From an uncultured Gellertiella sp. (GTDB lineage Bacteria; Pseudomonadota; Alphaproteobacteria; Rhizobiales; Rhizobiaceae), in contig NZ_OY735139.1 of NCBI RefSeq assembly GCF_963457605.1, positions 1,702,501-1,766,500 of the forward strand: a DNA stretch of 64,000 nucleotides. The letters run 5' to 3'. This document shows, piece by piece, positions 1 to 10,137 of the stretch (position 1 is the first letter of the stretch; each line of letters begins with the position of its first letter). Position numbers and translations under genes: made by a program. Below the pieces are notes generated by a model. The model had not been told where the DNA came from. It saw only the letters and a program-made list of their open reading frames with translations, and made no database searches.

Positions 1-1233
1 GGCATCACCGCGCAGGTGGTGGAGCAGAACATGACGACGGCGGAACCGGATGCGGTCACCTCACAAACACCGGAATTTGCCGACGACATCATCCCGGTTC
101 GTCACGATACCGAGATCGGTGACCTCATGCAGGCCTCCGGCTATCCGACCGATCAGGCAGCCGCAATCGAGGCGGCACTGGTGGCCGTGCGTACCTCGCC
201 CGATCTTGCCGAAGGCGATGTTCTCCGCATCGGCCTGATCCAGAAGGGCGAGAAGGCAACGATCATCCGGGCCAGCATCTACCATGATGGCGTGCATGTG
301 GTGTCATCGGCACTGGATGACCACGGCATCTTTGTCGAGGCTTCCGAGCCTCCCCCGCTGGATGCGGTCAGGTCTGCCTTTGACGATCAGGCGCTGGCGA
401 CGGTATCCGATGACGACCTGCCGAAGGTCTATGACGGAATCTACAAGGCGGCCCTGTCCTATGGCATGGGCCAGGACATGACCGCACGGGTGATCAAGCT
501 CCTGGCCCCCACGGTCGACTTTCAGGCGCGCCTGAAACCTTCCGATACACTGGAAGCCTTCTTTTCCATCAACAAGGACAGCGGCAAGGCCGACAAGGAG
601 TCCGATCTGCTGTTCCTGCACGCCCATTTCGGCGATAGTGATACCCGTCTCTACCGGTATCAGGATCCCGTCGACAACAGCGTTGACTACTTCAACGAAG
701 ACGGCAAGAGCCTGAAGCAGTTCCTGATCCGCAAACCCGTTCCCAACGGCATCTTCAAATCGCCCTTCGGGATGCGCCGCCATCCGATACTCGGCTACAT
801 GAAGATGCATACCGGTGTCGACTGGGCGGCTCCATCGGGCTCGCCGATCATTGCCGCCGGTGACGGGGTGGTGGAAAAGGCGGGTTGGGATTCCGGCGGT
901 TACGGCAACCAGACCCTCATCCGCCATGCCAACGGCTATGTCAGTTCCTATAACCACCAGTCCGCCATCGCCAAGGGCGTCAAGGTCGGAGCAACCGTGC
1001 ACCAGGGCCAGATCATCGGCTGGGTGGGGACCACGGGTGAATCCACCGGCCCGCACCTGCATTTCGAGATGATCGTCAACGGCACCAGGGTCGATCCGAT
1101 GCGCATCCGCCTGCCCGATGGCAAGTCACTGGACGGGCCGGCGCTGGCGAAGTTTGAAAGCGAGCGAAGCCGCATCGATGCGCTGCTCGAAAAGGACGGG
1201 AAATCCGACCAGGTCGCCAGCAGCAATCCGTGA
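1..1233 (+). CDS. M23 family metallopeptidase, 5' end outside the window
   Basis: The reading frame is open to the first base, so the N-terminus is missing; about 410 residues are visible. The C-terminal part is a LytM-type M23 endopeptidase domain. The zinc motif HxxxD (HTGVDW) is encoded at 808-822 and the HxH motif (HLH) at 1054-1062, with the usual glycine-rich GYGN segment between them. By family these enzymes cut peptide cross-bridges in the periplasm or activate amidases. Both metal motifs are intact, so an active enzyme is likely. The upstream part (bases 1-740) looks like the N-terminal extension of long Gram-negative M23 proteins. The gene converges on clpB and is separated from it by a hairpin terminator. 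The specific substrate cannot be told. Confidence 0.9.
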   Translation, partial: GITAQVVEQNMTTAEPDAVTSQTPEFADDIIPVRHDTEIGDLMQASGYPTDQAAAIEAALVAVRTSPDLAEGDVLRIGLIQKGEKATIIRASIYHDGVHVVSSALDDHGIFVEASEPPPLDAVRSAFDDQALATVSDDDLPKVYDGIYKAALSYGMGQDMTARVIKLLAPTVDFQARLKPSDTLEAFFSINKDSGKADKESDLLFLHAHFGDSDTRLYRYQDPVDNSVDYFNEDGKSLKQFLIRKPVPNGIFKSPFGMRRHPILGYMKMHTGVDWAAPSGSPIIAAGDGVVEKAGWDSGGYGNQTLIRHANGYVSSYNHQSAIAKGVKVGATVHQGQIIGWVGTTGESTGPHLHFEMIVNGTRVDPMRIRLPDGKSLDGPALAKFESERSRIDALLEKDGKSDQVASSNP

Positions 1234-1265
1234 TGTTGAGCTTTTGGCTGTGATCAAAAACGAGA

Positions 1266-1290
1266 GACCCCGGTTTTGCCGGGGCCTTTC
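1266..1290 (+). terminator. Intrinsic terminator between the M23 gene and clpB
   Basis: The inverted repeat CCCCGG (1268-1273) / CCGGGG (1279-1284) has a TTTTG loop and is followed by CCTTTC. It lies 35 bases past the M23 stop codon. It may work on both strands, since clpB ends 27 bases further on from the other side. Confidence 0.7.
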
Positions 1291-1316
1291 TGCTTGCAGG
1301 GACCGAGCTTTTCGGT

Positions 1317-3932
1317 TCAGGCAGCCTTTGCCTGCACGTCTCCGATGGAAAACAGCAGGCGATCACTGCCCGCCGTGACCTTTACGGTGGAATTGTCCGG
1401 CACCTCGCCCTGCAGGATCTTTTCGGCGAGCGGATCCTGCACGAATTTCTGGATCACCCGCTTCAGGGGACGCGCGCCATAGACCGGATCATATCCGCGG
1501 TCGGCGAGCCACAGGCGGGCGGGTTCATCGAGGTCGATGCTGACCTTGCGCTCGGCCAGGAGCTCGACCAGCCGCTTCAGCTGGATATCGACAATCGCCC
1601 CCATTTCCGTGCGCCGCAGGCGGTGGAACAGCAGGATTTCATCGACACGGTTGAGGAATTCCGGGCGGAAGGCGGATTTCACCACATCCATCACCTGGTC
1701 GCGCACCGCCTCGCTGTCCTCATTTTCGCCGAGCGCCGTCAGGTAGTCGGCACCGAGATTGGAGGTCATGATGATCAGCGTGTTCTTGAAATCGACGGTG
1801 CGGCCCTGTCCGTCGGTCAGGCGTCCATCGTCCAGAACCTGGAGCAGAACATTGAACACATCGGGATGGGCCTTTTCGATCTCGTCGAACAGGATCACCT
1901 GATAGGGCCTGCGGCGCACCGCCTCGGTCAGGGCACCACCTTCCTCGTAGCCGACATAGCCAGGAGGAGCACCGATCAGCCGGGCAACGGAGTGTTTCTC
2001 CATATATTCCGACATGTCCATCCGCACCATGGCGGTGTCGTCGTCAAACAGGAAGCGGGCCAGCGCCTTGGTCAGTTCGGTCTTGCCGACACCCGTAGGC
2101 CCGAGGAAGATGAAGGAGCCAATCGGCTTGTTCGGATCCTGAAGACCGGCGCGCGCCCGGCGTACCGCCCGCGACACGGCCTGAACCGCGTCTCCCTGGC
2201 CGATCACCGATTTGGCCAGCTCGTCCTCCATCCGCAACAGCTTGTCCCGCTCGCCTTCCAGCATCCGGTCAACCGGAATGCCCGTCCAGCGCGACACGAC
2301 ATGGGCGATTGCATCGGGATTGACGACCTCCTGCACCATGTTTGCCTGATTGCCGCCCTGCCCGGCCCCGTCTTCAGCCTCGGCGGCGACGATCCGGCGT
2401 TCGAGATCGGGGATCAGCCCATAGGCAAGCTCGCCGGCCCGCTGGAATTCACCCTTGCGCTGGGCGATGGCAAGCTCGTTGCGGGCCTCGTCCAGCTTGC
2501 CCTTCAATTCGGCGGCAAGTCCGAGCTTCTGTTTTTCCGCCTGCCAGCGCGCCGTCAACGCATCCGCTTCCTCCTCGATGGCGGTCAGATCCACCTCAAG
2601 CCGCCCAAGACGGTCCTGCGAGGCCTGGTCGGTTTCTCGCTTCAGGGCTTCGCGCTCGATCTTCAACTGCATGATCCGGCGATCGAGTTCATCGAGCTTT
2701 TCCGGCTTGGAATCCACCTGCATCCGCAGCCGCGACGCGGCTTCGTCCATCAAGTCGATGGCCTTGTCGGGCAGGAAACGGTCGGTAATGTAGCGGTTGG
2801 ACAGCGTTGCCGCCGCGACCAGCGCACTGTCGGATATCCGGACCTTGTGATGCTGCTCGTATTTTTCCTTGAGACCGCGCAGGATCGAAATCGTATCCTC
2901 GACCGTCGGCTCTTCCACCATCACCGGCTGGAAACGCCGGGCAAGAGCGGCATCCTTTTCCACATGCTTGCGATATTCCTCAAGCGTGGTGGCCCCGACG
3001 CAATGCAGCTCGCCGCGTGCCAGTGCCGGCTTCAACAGGTTCGATGCATCCATCGCCCCTTCCGCCTTGCCCGCGCCGACCAGCGTATGCATCTCGTCGA
3101 TGAACAGGATGACCTCGCCATTTTCCGACTGGACTTCCGTCAGGACCGCCTTCAGCCTTTCCTCGAATTCGCCGCGATATTTGGCACCGGCGATCAGCGC
3201 CCCCATGTCGAGCGCCATCAGCCGCTTTTCCTTCAGCGATTCCGGCACATCGCCATTGACAATGCGCAGGGCGAGGCCTTCGGCAATTGCCGTCTTGCCG
3301 ACGCCGGGTTCGCCGATCAGCACCGGATTGTTCTTGGTGCGGCGGGACAGGACCTGGATGGTGCGGCGGATCTCATCGTCGCGGCCAATCACCGGATCAA
3401 GCCTGCCTTCGCGGGCCTCCGCCGTCAGGTCGCGCGCATATTTCTTCAGCGCATCAAAGCCCTGTTCGGCATTGGCACCATCGGCGGTACGGCCCTTGCG
3501 GATGTCGTTGATCACCTGGTTGAGGGCCGAAGGCGTCACGCCGGATTTTTTCAGGGTGGAGGCGGTCGATGCCGAGCTTTCGATGGCCAGCGCCTGGAGC
3601 AGCCGCTCGACCGTGACGAAACTGTCGCCCGCCTTTTTCGACGCTTCCTCGGCGGTGGTAAACACCTTGGCCAGCGGCTGGGAGAGATAGACGGAGCCAT
3701 TGCCGCCGGAGACTTTCGGCAGCTTGGCAAGTTCGGCATCATTGGCAAGGCGCGCCTGTTTCGCATCGCCCCCGGCCCGCTCGATCAGCGAGGAGGCCAT
3801 GCCCTGGTCATCATCCAGCAGCACCTTCAGCACATGCTCGGCGGTAAATTGCTGGTGGCCGTCAGACAGGGCCCTGGTCTGGGCGGATTGCAGGAAGCCG
3901 CGAACCCGCTCGGAATATTTCTCGATATTCAT
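1317..3932 (-). CDS. clpB: ATP-dependent chaperone ClpB
   Basis: A protein of 871 residues, close to the usual 860-870 for ClpB. It starts [10 protein letters not shown] with the N-terminal Clp repeat domain. The first AAA+ module has Walker A GEPGVGKT near residue 207, followed by a long charged coiled-coil middle domain (about 410-530). The second AAA+ module has Walker A GPTGVGKT near residue 610. ClpB is a cytoplasmic hexameric disaggregase working with DnaK/DnaJ. The middle domain separates it from ClpA. The start has a good ribosome site (AAGGAGAG) on the minus strand. An 8-bp inverted repeat and, further up, an FNR/FixK-like palindrome lie in its leader and promoter region. Confidence 0.98.
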   Translation of the reverse strand: MNIEKYSERVRGFLQSAQTRALSDGHQQFTAEHVLKVLLDDDQGMASSLIERAGGDAKQARLANDAELAKLPKVSGGNGSVYLSQPLAKVFTTAEEASKKAGDSFVTVERLLQALAIESSASTASTLKKSGVTPSALNQVINDIRKGRTADGANAEQGFDALKKYARDLTAEAREGRLDPVIGRDDEIRRTIQVLSRRTKNNPVLIGEPGVGKTAIAEGLALRIVNGDVPESLKEKRLMALDMGALIAGAKYRGEFEERLKAVLTEVQSENGEVILFIDEMHTLVGAGKAEGAMDASNLLKPALARGELHCVGATTLEEYRKHVEKDAALARRFQPVMVEEPTVEDTISILRGLKEKYEQHHKVRISDSALVAAATLSNRYITDRFLPDKAIDLMDEAASRLRMQVDSKPEKLDELDRRIMQLKIEREALKRETDQASQDRLGRLEVDLTAIEEEADALTARWQAEKQKLGLAAELKGKLDEARNELAIAQRKGEFQRAGELAYGLIPDLERRIVAAEAEDGAGQGGNQANMVQEVVNPDAIAHVVSRWTGIPVDRMLEGERDKLLRMEDELAKSVIGQGDAVQAVSRAVRRARAGLQDPNKPIGSFIFLGPTGVGKTELTKALARFLFDDDTAMVRMDMSEYMEKHSVARLIGAPPGYVGYEEGGALTEAVRRRPYQVILFDEIEKAHPDVFNVLLQVLDDGRLTDGQGRTVDFKNTLIIMTSNLGADYLTALGENEDSEAVRDQVMDVVKSAFRPEFLNRVDEILLFHRLRRTEMGAIVDIQLKRLVELLAERKVSIDLDEPARLWLADRGYDPVYGARPLKRVIQKFVQDPLAEKILQGEVPDNSTVKVTAGSDRLLFSIGDVQAKAA

Positions 3933-3948
3933 CAGTCACTCTCCTTGA

Positions 3949-3978
3949 ATCATCCCGCCCTGGCGGCGCGGGGATGAT
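3949..3978 (-). promoter_or_regulatory. Inverted repeat in the clpB leader, just upstream of the ribosome site
   Basis: ATCATCCC (3949-3956) and GGGATGAT (3971-3978) form a perfect 8-bp stem around a GC-rich 14-base loop. On the minus strand the hairpin ends a few bases before the AAGGAG ribosome site of clpB. It could influence translation, but no thermometer family is recognised. Confidence 0.35.
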
Positions 3979-4049
3979 GGTTCCGGATCAGCCCCCGCTG
4001 GCGGCAGGCTGCCTGAAGACAAGATTGCACTCCAATCCCGTCTTCCACT

Positions 4050-4063
4050 TTGATTGAGGTCAA
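4050..4063 (-). promoter_or_regulatory. FNR/FixK-like palindrome upstream of clpB
   Basis: TTGATTGAGGTCAA fits the TTGA-N6-TCAA core of CRP/FNR-family sites such as rhizobial FixK/FnrN boxes. It lies about 118 bases before the clpB start codon. The same bases also read CTTGACC on the minus strand and could instead be part of a heat-shock sigma -35 element. The rest of 3979-4194, between clpB and the DUF4167 terminator, holds nothing I recognise. Confidence 0.4.
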
Positions 4064-4194
4064 GGGCAACATCGGCTGCCCTTTTCCCGGTCAAATCACA
4101 TATGGGAACCGGTTTTGGCTTGTGAAGAGCGCAGGATAGGTCACGCGGGAAAATATTCCGTGAAAGACGGGCCGGGGAGCCCTGCGGACAGGGC

Positions 4195-4233
4195 ATAAAA
4201 AACCCCGAAGCGGGCGGAGCCGGTCCGGGGTTT
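4195..4233 (-). terminator. Intrinsic terminator of the DUF4167 gene
   Basis: Read on the minus strand, AACCCCG (4226-4232) pairs with CGGGGTT (4201-4207) around a GC-rich loop, followed at once by a run of T. It lies about 130 bases past the stop codon of the DUF4167 gene and keeps its transcription out of clpB. Confidence 0.75.
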
Positions 4234-4360
4234 GCGGTGCGTTCCTGCAGCATGTCGCGCAAAAATGCGTAGCGGTTTTTGCGGAAACGACAGGCGTCAA
4301 GGCAACAGTCTTAAGCGTGGCAAGCGAAACTGAAAGATCGCGAAACGCTTCAGGCGGAGC

Positions 4361-5245
4361 CTATTCGGAAACCGGTTCCAGCGAGGGTGCGGCATCCGGG
4401 GCCTCGCCGGCAGATCCCGCCTCACCATCGATAACAGGGGTACGGCGCGGACGGGGTGGACGCCCCGGGGCGGGGCGGCGGCGGGGCTGACGCGGCGTTG
4501 CCTCGCCTGCGGGGCCCTCCATCGCCACTTCGGCGGGCGTGCCTTCGATGATCGGTTGCGGCGTGTCGGCATCGATGATCGGCGCATGTGCCGGGACATG
4601 GCGCTCGGGCCGTTCGCTGCGCTCAGGCCGGTCCTGCCGCTCGGGACGGTCAGGCCGCGGCTGGCGCTCGGGCCTGTCACCCCGTTCTGCCCGCTCCGGA
4701 CGGTCGCCACGCTCCTGGCGCTCGCCATCGCGGTTGCGCTCACCATTCCGGTCCCCGTCGCGGTCGCGGCGGGGCTGGTTATGGGTGTTGCGCTGCTGGA
4801 CCTGCTGCTGCGGCTGATGGTTCTGGCTGGAGCCCTGGTCGTCCTGATCGGAACCGTCGCCATCATTCATGTCGTTGCCGTCATTGCCATCCATGTCGTC
4901 GCCGTCGCGATCATTGTAATCGACGCGGTCGTCGCGCTGGAATCGCTCCTGCATCTGCGCCTGGGCGGCGGCAATGATGCGGTTATAATGTTCGGCATGC
5001 TGAAGATAATTTTCGGCCATAACCCGGTCGCCCGCGCTGTGGGAGTCCCGGGCAAGCGTGGAATATTTCTCGGCAATATGCTGGGCCGTGCCGCGAATTT
5101 TAACATCCGGGCCGGAACTGTCGAAGGTCCGGGTCAGCGGATTGGAGCCCTTGCGGTTGAAATTGTTTCCACCGCCATTGTTGCTGCCATTATTGTTGTT
5201 GTTACCGCGCCCGCGACCACGCTTGTTCTGCTGTCCTGGCCTCAT
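4361..5245 (-). CDS. DUF4167 domain protein with low-complexity arginine-rich tail
   Basis: 294 residues in three parts. Residues 1-35 are rich in Arg, Gly and Asn (RGRGNNNNNG). Residues about 36-105 match the conserved alphaproteobacterial DUF4167 block (SGPDVKIRGTAQHIAEKY, then AENYLQHAEHYNRI). The rest is strongly acidic (Asp/Asn-Gly), then rich in RPER/GDRPER repeats, then Pro/Arg. RGG-like and Arg-rich segments suggest nucleic-acid binding, but that is inference; the family has no established function. In this lineage it follows prfA-prmC on the same strand, here after a 560-base gap, so it probably has its own promoter. Confidence 0.85.
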   Translation of the reverse strand: MRPGQQNKRGRGRGNNNNNGSNNGGGNNFNRKGSNPLTRTFDSSGPDVKIRGTAQHIAEKYSTLARDSHSAGDRVMAENYLQHAEHYNRIIAAAQAQMQERFQRDDRVDYNDRDGDDMDGNDGNDMNDGDGSDQDDQGSSQNHQPQQQVQQRNTHNQPRRDRDGDRNGERNRDGERQERGDRPERAERGDRPERQPRPDRPERQDRPERSERPERHVPAHAPIIDADTPQPIIEGTPAEVAMEGPAGEATPRQPRRRPAPGRPPRPRRTPVIDGEAGSAGEAPDAAPSLEPVSE

Positions 5246-5806
5246 CGAATGCTCACCTGTTATTCTCGTTGTGATTACGAAAGCCGCGCCTGCCGGGCAT
5301 ATCGCCTGCCCAGGCCTGCGGCATATGACTGCGCCCCTGGCCCCAGCGATGGCGGGAGCATGATCGCGCTTTTGGCGTAGATCTTCTGCCTGAACCCGGT
5401 TCGGGAAAAAGAAATGCGCCGTATCTTAATTTGCCTGCATCCGGATTTCTGTCGCATGAACCGGCATCCAATCCGCCCGAACGCGCGCCGGACCGGGTTG
5501 CGGTCCGAAGTCACAGGCGAATACTGCGGATATCGCATACCGCTCCTGCCTTCAGGTCAAGATGACTGATTCACGCCCCGGAAATCCTTGCCTTTGCGAC
5601 CCCTCGCAAGGGGCCGTCCCCTTGGCTGATTTGAACTGGACGAATCTGTCGTCCACCCCCATCTGCCCGGTACGTGGCCGGAACCTAACGCGCTTCTTTT
5701 GGAAATCCAAGCACTTTCTCTGCCTATCAGCAAAATAGTATATGCGTTTTCTTGCCCCGGAAGCCCTGCCCCACCGGGCTTTTGGCATGTATCGCCGCAA
5801 GGCGGA
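5246..5806. other. Long intergenic region with stacked hairpins and a possible minus-strand promoter
   Basis: 560 bases between prmC and the DUF4167 gene, both on the minus strand, with no convincing coding frame. Two perfect hairpins lie close together: GGACGA/TCGTCC (5638-5654) and AAGGGG/CCCCTT (5608-5623). Just upstream on the minus strand, TTGGAT (5705-5710) and TAGGTT (5682-5687) are 17 bases apart and could be -35 and -10 elements. This would give either a structured leader of about 400 bases for the DUF4167 gene or a separate small RNA. No Rfam family is recognised. Confidence 0.35.
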
Positions 5807-6682
5807 TCAGGCTTGGCCTTTGTGCCCGGTGAAAATCAGCACCCGGTCATTGCCGCCATAATCACAGGCCTGCTCAAGCAGGGCAAAGCCGGCCCTGGAC
5901 ATGAGGTCGGTGACGTCAAGACGCTGATCGAAGCCGATTTCCAGCGCGACGATGCCATCTGCGGCAAGCAGCCCAGGCGCATCAAGTGCGATGCGCCTGT
6001 AAGCATCAAGCCCGTCTTCACCGCCGTCAAGGGCTGCCCTTGGGTCGAACAGCCGGACTTCCGGTGCAAGTGCGTCGACAACCCGCGACGGGATATAGGG
6101 CGGATTGGAGACAATTACATCGAAGCGGGTTGCGACCGCCTCGCCCCAATTGCTCCGGATCGCCGTGAACCGCGCCGCCAGGCCGAGCAGTCCGGCATTG
6201 CGCGTGGCCGTCGCCAGCGCATTTTCCGAAATATCCACCCCGGTGCCAGTCGCTGCCGGACATTCCTTCAGGAGCGACAGCAGGATGGCACCGGTGCCGG
6301 TGCCGAGATCCAGCACCCGGGCCTCCCCCTTGCGCGCCGCAATGCGGCTGAGATGCGGCAGGATATGCTCCACCAGCACCTCCGTATCCGGACGGGGCTC
6401 CAGCGTTTCCGGCGACAGTTCGAAATCGAGCCCGTAGAACTCCCGTCGTCCGAGTATCCGGTGGACCGGTTCGCGGTTCAGCCTGCGGAGCGCTGCGGCG
6501 TCCACCCGCGCGGCATCCTCTGTGGAAATCAGCCGCTCCGGCTCGGACAGAAACGCGGTCTGCGACAGGCCGAGCAGGCCTGCAATCAGGATGCGGGCAT
6601 CGGCTGCGGGATGATGGAGACTGGCCCCGGCAAAACGCTGCTTCAGGTCTTGAAACAGTCCGGCAAGCGTGACACCGCTCAC
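5807..6682 (-). CDS. prmC: Release factor glutamine methyltransferase PrmC
   Basis: 291 residues. It methylates the glutamine of the GGQ motif in release factors, using S-adenosylmethionine. The SAM-binding motif [11 protein letters not shown] and the diagnostic NPPY motif (SNPPYIPS) are both present. The start is GTG at 6680-6682, overlapping the TGA stop of prfA by four bases, which couples its translation to that of its substrate. Length and motif order are normal. Confidence 0.97.
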   Translation of the reverse strand: MSGVTLAGLFQDLKQRFAGASLHHPAADARILIAGLLGLSQTAFLSEPERLISTEDAARVDAAALRRLNREPVHRILGRREFYGLDFELSPETLEPRPDTEVLVEHILPHLSRIAARKGEARVLDLGTGTGAILLSLLKECPAATGTGVDISENALATATRNAGLLGLAARFTAIRSNWGEAVATRFDVIVSNPPYIPSRVVDALAPEVRLFDPRAALDGGEDGLDAYRRIALDAPGLLAADGIVALEIGFDQRLDVTDLMSRAGFALLEQACDYGGNDRVLIFTGHKGQA

Positions 6683-7758
6683 GTCTGTTCGCCGAGCTGG
6701 GCAAGCTGGCCCGCCTGGTAATCGGCAAGCAGCGCATCCACCACCTCGTCGATCTCCCCCATCATCATCCGGTCGAGCTTGTAGAGTGTCAGGTTGATGC
6801 GATGGTCGGTGATGCGGCCCTGCGGGAAATTATAGGTGCGGATGCGCTCCGAACGGTCGCCGGACCCGACCTGGCTCTTGCGGTCGGCCGAGCGCTCGCT
6901 GTCGGCCCGCTGGCGTTCCATGTCGAACAGCCGCGAACGCAGCACCTGCATTACCTTGGCCCGGTTCTGGTGCTGCGACTTTTCCGAGCTGGTGACGACA
7001 AGACCCGTCGGCAGATGGGTGATGCGCACCGCACTGTCGGTGGTGTTGACATGCTGTCCACCCGCTCCCGACGAGCGCATCGTGTCGATGCGGATATCTT
7101 CGGCGCGGATCTCGATATCGATCTCTTCGGCCTCCGGCAGCACCGCGACCGTTGCCGCAGAGGTATGGATGCGGCCGCTGGCTTCCGTTTCCGGCACGCG
7201 CTGGACGCGGTGGACGCCGGATTCGAATTTCAGCCGGGAGAACACCCCCTTGCCGGAGACGGTGGCGATGATTTCCTTGTAGCCGCCGGCCTCACCTTCT
7301 GAGGCGGACAGCACCTCGACCCGCCAGCCATGGGCGCTGGCAAAGCGCTCATACATCCGGAACAGGTCGCCTGCAAAAAGCGCCGCCTCCGAGCCACCGG
7401 TTCCGGCGCGAATTTCGACAATGGCGCTTTTTTCGTCCGCCGCATCCCTGGGCAAAAGCAGGATCTGGATATCCTTGCCCAGCGCCTCCACCCGCGCCCC
7501 GACGCCGGGCAGCTCGGACTGCGCGATGTCGCGCATCTCGCGGTCAATCTCCCGGTCAGCCAGCATGGATTCGAGATCGGCCTGCTCGTCGAGCGCCTTC
7601 TGATATTCGCGGATCTTGAGGACCACCGGCTGCAGCTCGGAATATTCCGACGCCAGCCTGACATAGACATCCGCCGCCGGACCCGCAGACATGCGCGCCT
7701 CGATCTCGCCGAAGCGGCGTTCCAGCTCGCGCATTTTCTCAACAGGCAGTTTTGCCAA
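6679..7758 (-). CDS. prfA: Peptide chain release factor 1
   Basis: 359 residues, the normal size for RF1. The GGQ motif (GAGGQHVN) near residue 230 acts at the peptidyl-transferase centre, and the C-terminal [12 protein letters not shown] block is typical for RF1 rather than RF2. It reads UAA and UAG, so the TAG stops supplied by the repeat family in this window depend on it. It is the first gene of the prfA-prmC pair; ptsP ends 30 bases upstream. Confidence 0.98.
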   Translation of the reverse strand: MAKLPVEKMRELERRFGEIEARMSAGPAADVYVRLASEYSELQPVVLKIREYQKALDEQADLESMLADREIDREMRDIAQSELPGVGARVEALGKDIQILLLPRDAADEKSAIVEIRAGTGGSEAALFAGDLFRMYERFASAHGWRVEVLSASEGEAGGYKEIIATVSGKGVFSRLKFESGVHRVQRVPETEASGRIHTSAATVAVLPEAEEIDIEIRAEDIRIDTMRSSGAGGQHVNTTDSAVRITHLPTGLVVTSSEKSQHQNRAKVMQVLRSRLFDMERQRADSERSADRKSQVGSGDRSERIRTYNFPQGRITDHRINLTLYKLDRMMMGEIDEVVDALLADYQAGQLAQLGEQT

Positions 7759-7788
7759 GGACTCAGGCTCCAGACAGGATGTTGGGGG

Positions 7789-10056
7789 TCAAAGCGGAAT
7801 ATTGTTGGCTTCGGCGAAGCGCGACAACACTTCCCGCATCGGCATTGTCGGGGTCACCTCGTCTAGCGCCGCATTCATCACCTCGGCCAAAGCCCCGACA
7901 TCGAGCCCCAGCAGCATCGCCTTGACGGGGCCGATCGAGGCGGGCGACATCGATACCGAGCGGAAGCCGAGGCCGAACAGCGCCATGGACGAGAGCGGCT
8001 TTCCGGCCATCTCGCCGCACAGCGTCACCGGCGTGGTGTTGCGCTCCGCGGCGCGCACGATATCGCGCAGGATGCGCAGGAACGGCCGACCGAGAATATC
8101 GAAGCGGTCGGACACCCGGGCATTGCCCCGGTCGACCGCCATCGAGAACTGGAACAGGTCGTTCGACCCCACCGAGACGAAATCCACCTCCTGCATCAGC
8201 TCGTCCAGCTGCCACATCAGCGCGGGAACCTCCAGCATGGCGCCGAACTGCAGGCGCTTGGGCAGCTGGTGGCCGAATTTCGACAGGTGCTGCACTTCCT
8301 TCTGGAACAGCTCGCGCACCGCATGGATTTCCGACACCTCGGTCACCATCGGGATCATCATCTTCAGATCCGCCCCCGCCGAGGCGCGCAGCAGCGCCCG
8401 AAGCTGGGTGCGCAGCAGGCCCGGACGGTCGAGCGACAGGCGGATCGCCCGCCAGCCAAGGGCCGGGTTTTCTTCCTCGTGGGCCCGGAAATAGGGCACG
8501 ACCTTGTCGCCGCCGATATCGAGGGTGCGGAAGGTCACCGGCCGTCCCGCCGCCTGGCGGATGACGCTGCGGTAGAAATCCTCCTGCTCCTCGAGCTTCG
8601 GCAGCGTCGAGGCAATCATGAACTGCAATTCGGTGCGGAAAAGGCCGATGCCTTCCGCTCCGCTTTCCACCAGCTGCGGCAAATCGACCAGCAGGCCGGC
8701 ATTCATCATCAGGCTGATGCGATGACCGTCGCGCGTGACCGGCTCGACATCGCGCAGCGCCCGGAACTGTTCCTGCCTGCGGGCCCGGAAGCGGACCTTT
8801 TCCTCGTAGCTCTTCTGCAGATCGCCCAGCGGTCTCAGATGCACCTTGCCTTCATCGCCGTCGATGATGATGGCATCGCCATTTTCCGCCAGCGCCACGA
8901 CGCCCGCCGCCTGACCAACCACGGGAATGCCCATGGCGCGGGCGACAATGACGATATGGCTGGTGACGGCCCCCTCTTCGAGAATGAGGCCGCGAATATT
9001 GGTGCGCGGATAATCGAGCAGTTCGGCTGCCCCCATGGCACGCGCGACGATGATCGAATCCAGCGGCAGCGAGGCCCCCGCCGCCTTGGACCCGTAATCC
9101 GTCAACTGGCGCAACAGCCGGTTGGCGAGATCGTCGAGATCATGCATGCGTTCGCGCAGGTAGGGATCGGTGAGCCGCATCATCCGGGCACGGGTATCGC
9201 TCTGCACCTTCTCGACGGCAGCTTCCGCCGTCAGGCCGTTGCGGATTGCCTCTTCCAGCCGCCGCACCCAGCCCCGGTCATGGGCAAACATCCGGTAGGC
9301 CTCAAGCACTTCCCGATGTTCGCCCTCCATCGACACCTCGCGGCGCGACAGCATGTCGTCGATGGAAATGCGCAAGGACCCCATCGCATCGGCGAGCCGG
9401 GTGATTTCCTTGTCCGTATCCTCGTTGAGCAGGTTGGTGACGACGATGCGGGGTTCATGCAGGACCACGTGGCCAAGGCCGATCCCGTCACAATAGCCAT
9501 CGCCATCGATGCTGACCGGACGGGTCAGGTCGAGTTCGAGGCCGGGCTTGGTGATCTTCTTCAGCTCACCGGTCGCCACCATCTCGGCCAGAACCATGGC
9601 CGTGGTTTCCAGCGCCTCAAGCTCGTCCTCGCGATAGTTGCGCATCGCCTTGTTCTGGACAACGAGAACGCCGAGCGAGCGTCCGGCGCGCAGGATCGGC
9701 ACGCCGAGGAAGGAGTGGAACACTTCTTCGCCGGTTTCCGGCAGGTAGCGATAGGCGGGATGGGTCTGCGCGTCCGAAAGGTTCAGCGGCTGGGCGCTGG
9801 CCGCAATCGTGCCGACGAGGCCCTGGCCCATCTGCAATTGCGCGAGATGGACCGCGTCCTTGTTCAGGCCTTCGGTGGCGTAGAGTTCGAGCACACCGTC
9901 GGCGCGCAGCACATAGACCGAGCATACCTCCGCCACCATGTTCTGGGCGATCTGGCGAACGATCCGGTCGAGGCGCTCCTGTGGCTCAAGCGGCTCCGCC
10001 ATAAGTTCGCGCAGCCGCTTGAGCAGAACGCGGGGACCCGCAGAGAGGTCTCTCAT
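7789..10056 (-). CDS. ptsP: Phosphoenolpyruvate-protein phosphotransferase PtsP (enzyme I-Ntr)
   Basis: 755 residues. An N-terminal GAF domain (about 1-170) senses small molecules. It is followed by the PEP-utiliser N-terminal and swivelling domains, with the active-site histidine in GAVTSHIVIVARAMG near residue 360, and by the C-terminal PEP-binding barrel. It feeds phosphate to NPr and EIIA-Ntr in the nitrogen-related PTS, which in rhizobia controls potassium, carbon and nitrogen responses and not sugar uptake. The GAF domain separates it from sugar-PTS enzyme I. It lies directly downstream of lysC on the same strand, the common rhizobial order. The ribosome site AGGAG precedes the ATG. Confidence 0.96.
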   Translation of the reverse strand: MRDLSAGPRVLLKRLRELMAEPLEPQERLDRIVRQIAQNMVAEVCSVYVLRADGVLELYATEGLNKDAVHLAQLQMGQGLVGTIAASAQPLNLSDAQTHPAYRYLPETGEEVFHSFLGVPILRAGRSLGVLVVQNKAMRNYREDELEALETTAMVLAEMVATGELKKITKPGLELDLTRPVSIDGDGYCDGIGLGHVVLHEPRIVVTNLLNEDTDKEITRLADAMGSLRISIDDMLSRREVSMEGEHREVLEAYRMFAHDRGWVRRLEEAIRNGLTAEAAVEKVQSDTRARMMRLTDPYLRERMHDLDDLANRLLRQLTDYGSKAAGASLPLDSIIVARAMGAAELLDYPRTNIRGLILEEGAVTSHIVIVARAMGIPVVGQAAGVVALAENGDAIIIDGDEGKVHLRPLGDLQKSYEEKVRFRARRQEQFRALRDVEPVTRDGHRISLMMNAGLLVDLPQLVESGAEGIGLFRTELQFMIASTLPKLEEQEDFYRSVIRQAAGRPVTFRTLDIGGDKVVPYFRAHEEENPALGWRAIRLSLDRPGLLRTQLRALLRASAGADLKMMIPMVTEVSEIHAVRELFQKEVQHLSKFGHQLPKRLQFGAMLEVPALMWQLDELMQEVDFVSVGSNDLFQFSMAVDRGNARVSDRFDILGRPFLRILRDIVRAAERNTTPVTLCGEMAGKPLSSMALFGLGFRSVSMSPASIGPVKAMLLGLDVGALAEVMNAALDEVTPTMPMREVLSRFAEANNIPL

Positions 10057-10137
10057 CGCGCATGCTCCTGAAGTGTCAGTCCCAATTCCGGCGCACGAAA
10101 GCGCGCCGGACCACGTCCCGAAAAGCCGGGATGCAAA

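Noticed and set aside
1623-3977. Open reading frame of 784 codons antisense to clpB
   Set aside because: Frame shadow of the GC-rich clpB gene; the composition is anomalous (His/Arg/Gly rich) and shows no domain. clpB on the other strand is complete.
5552-5800. 82-codon minus-strand frame between prmC and the DUF4167 gene
   Set aside because: Highly basic, no ribosome site, and it runs through strong hairpins; a structured RNA fits better.
8269-10071. 600-codon open frame antisense to ptsP
   Set aside because: Shadow of ptsP; no family features, no ribosome site.
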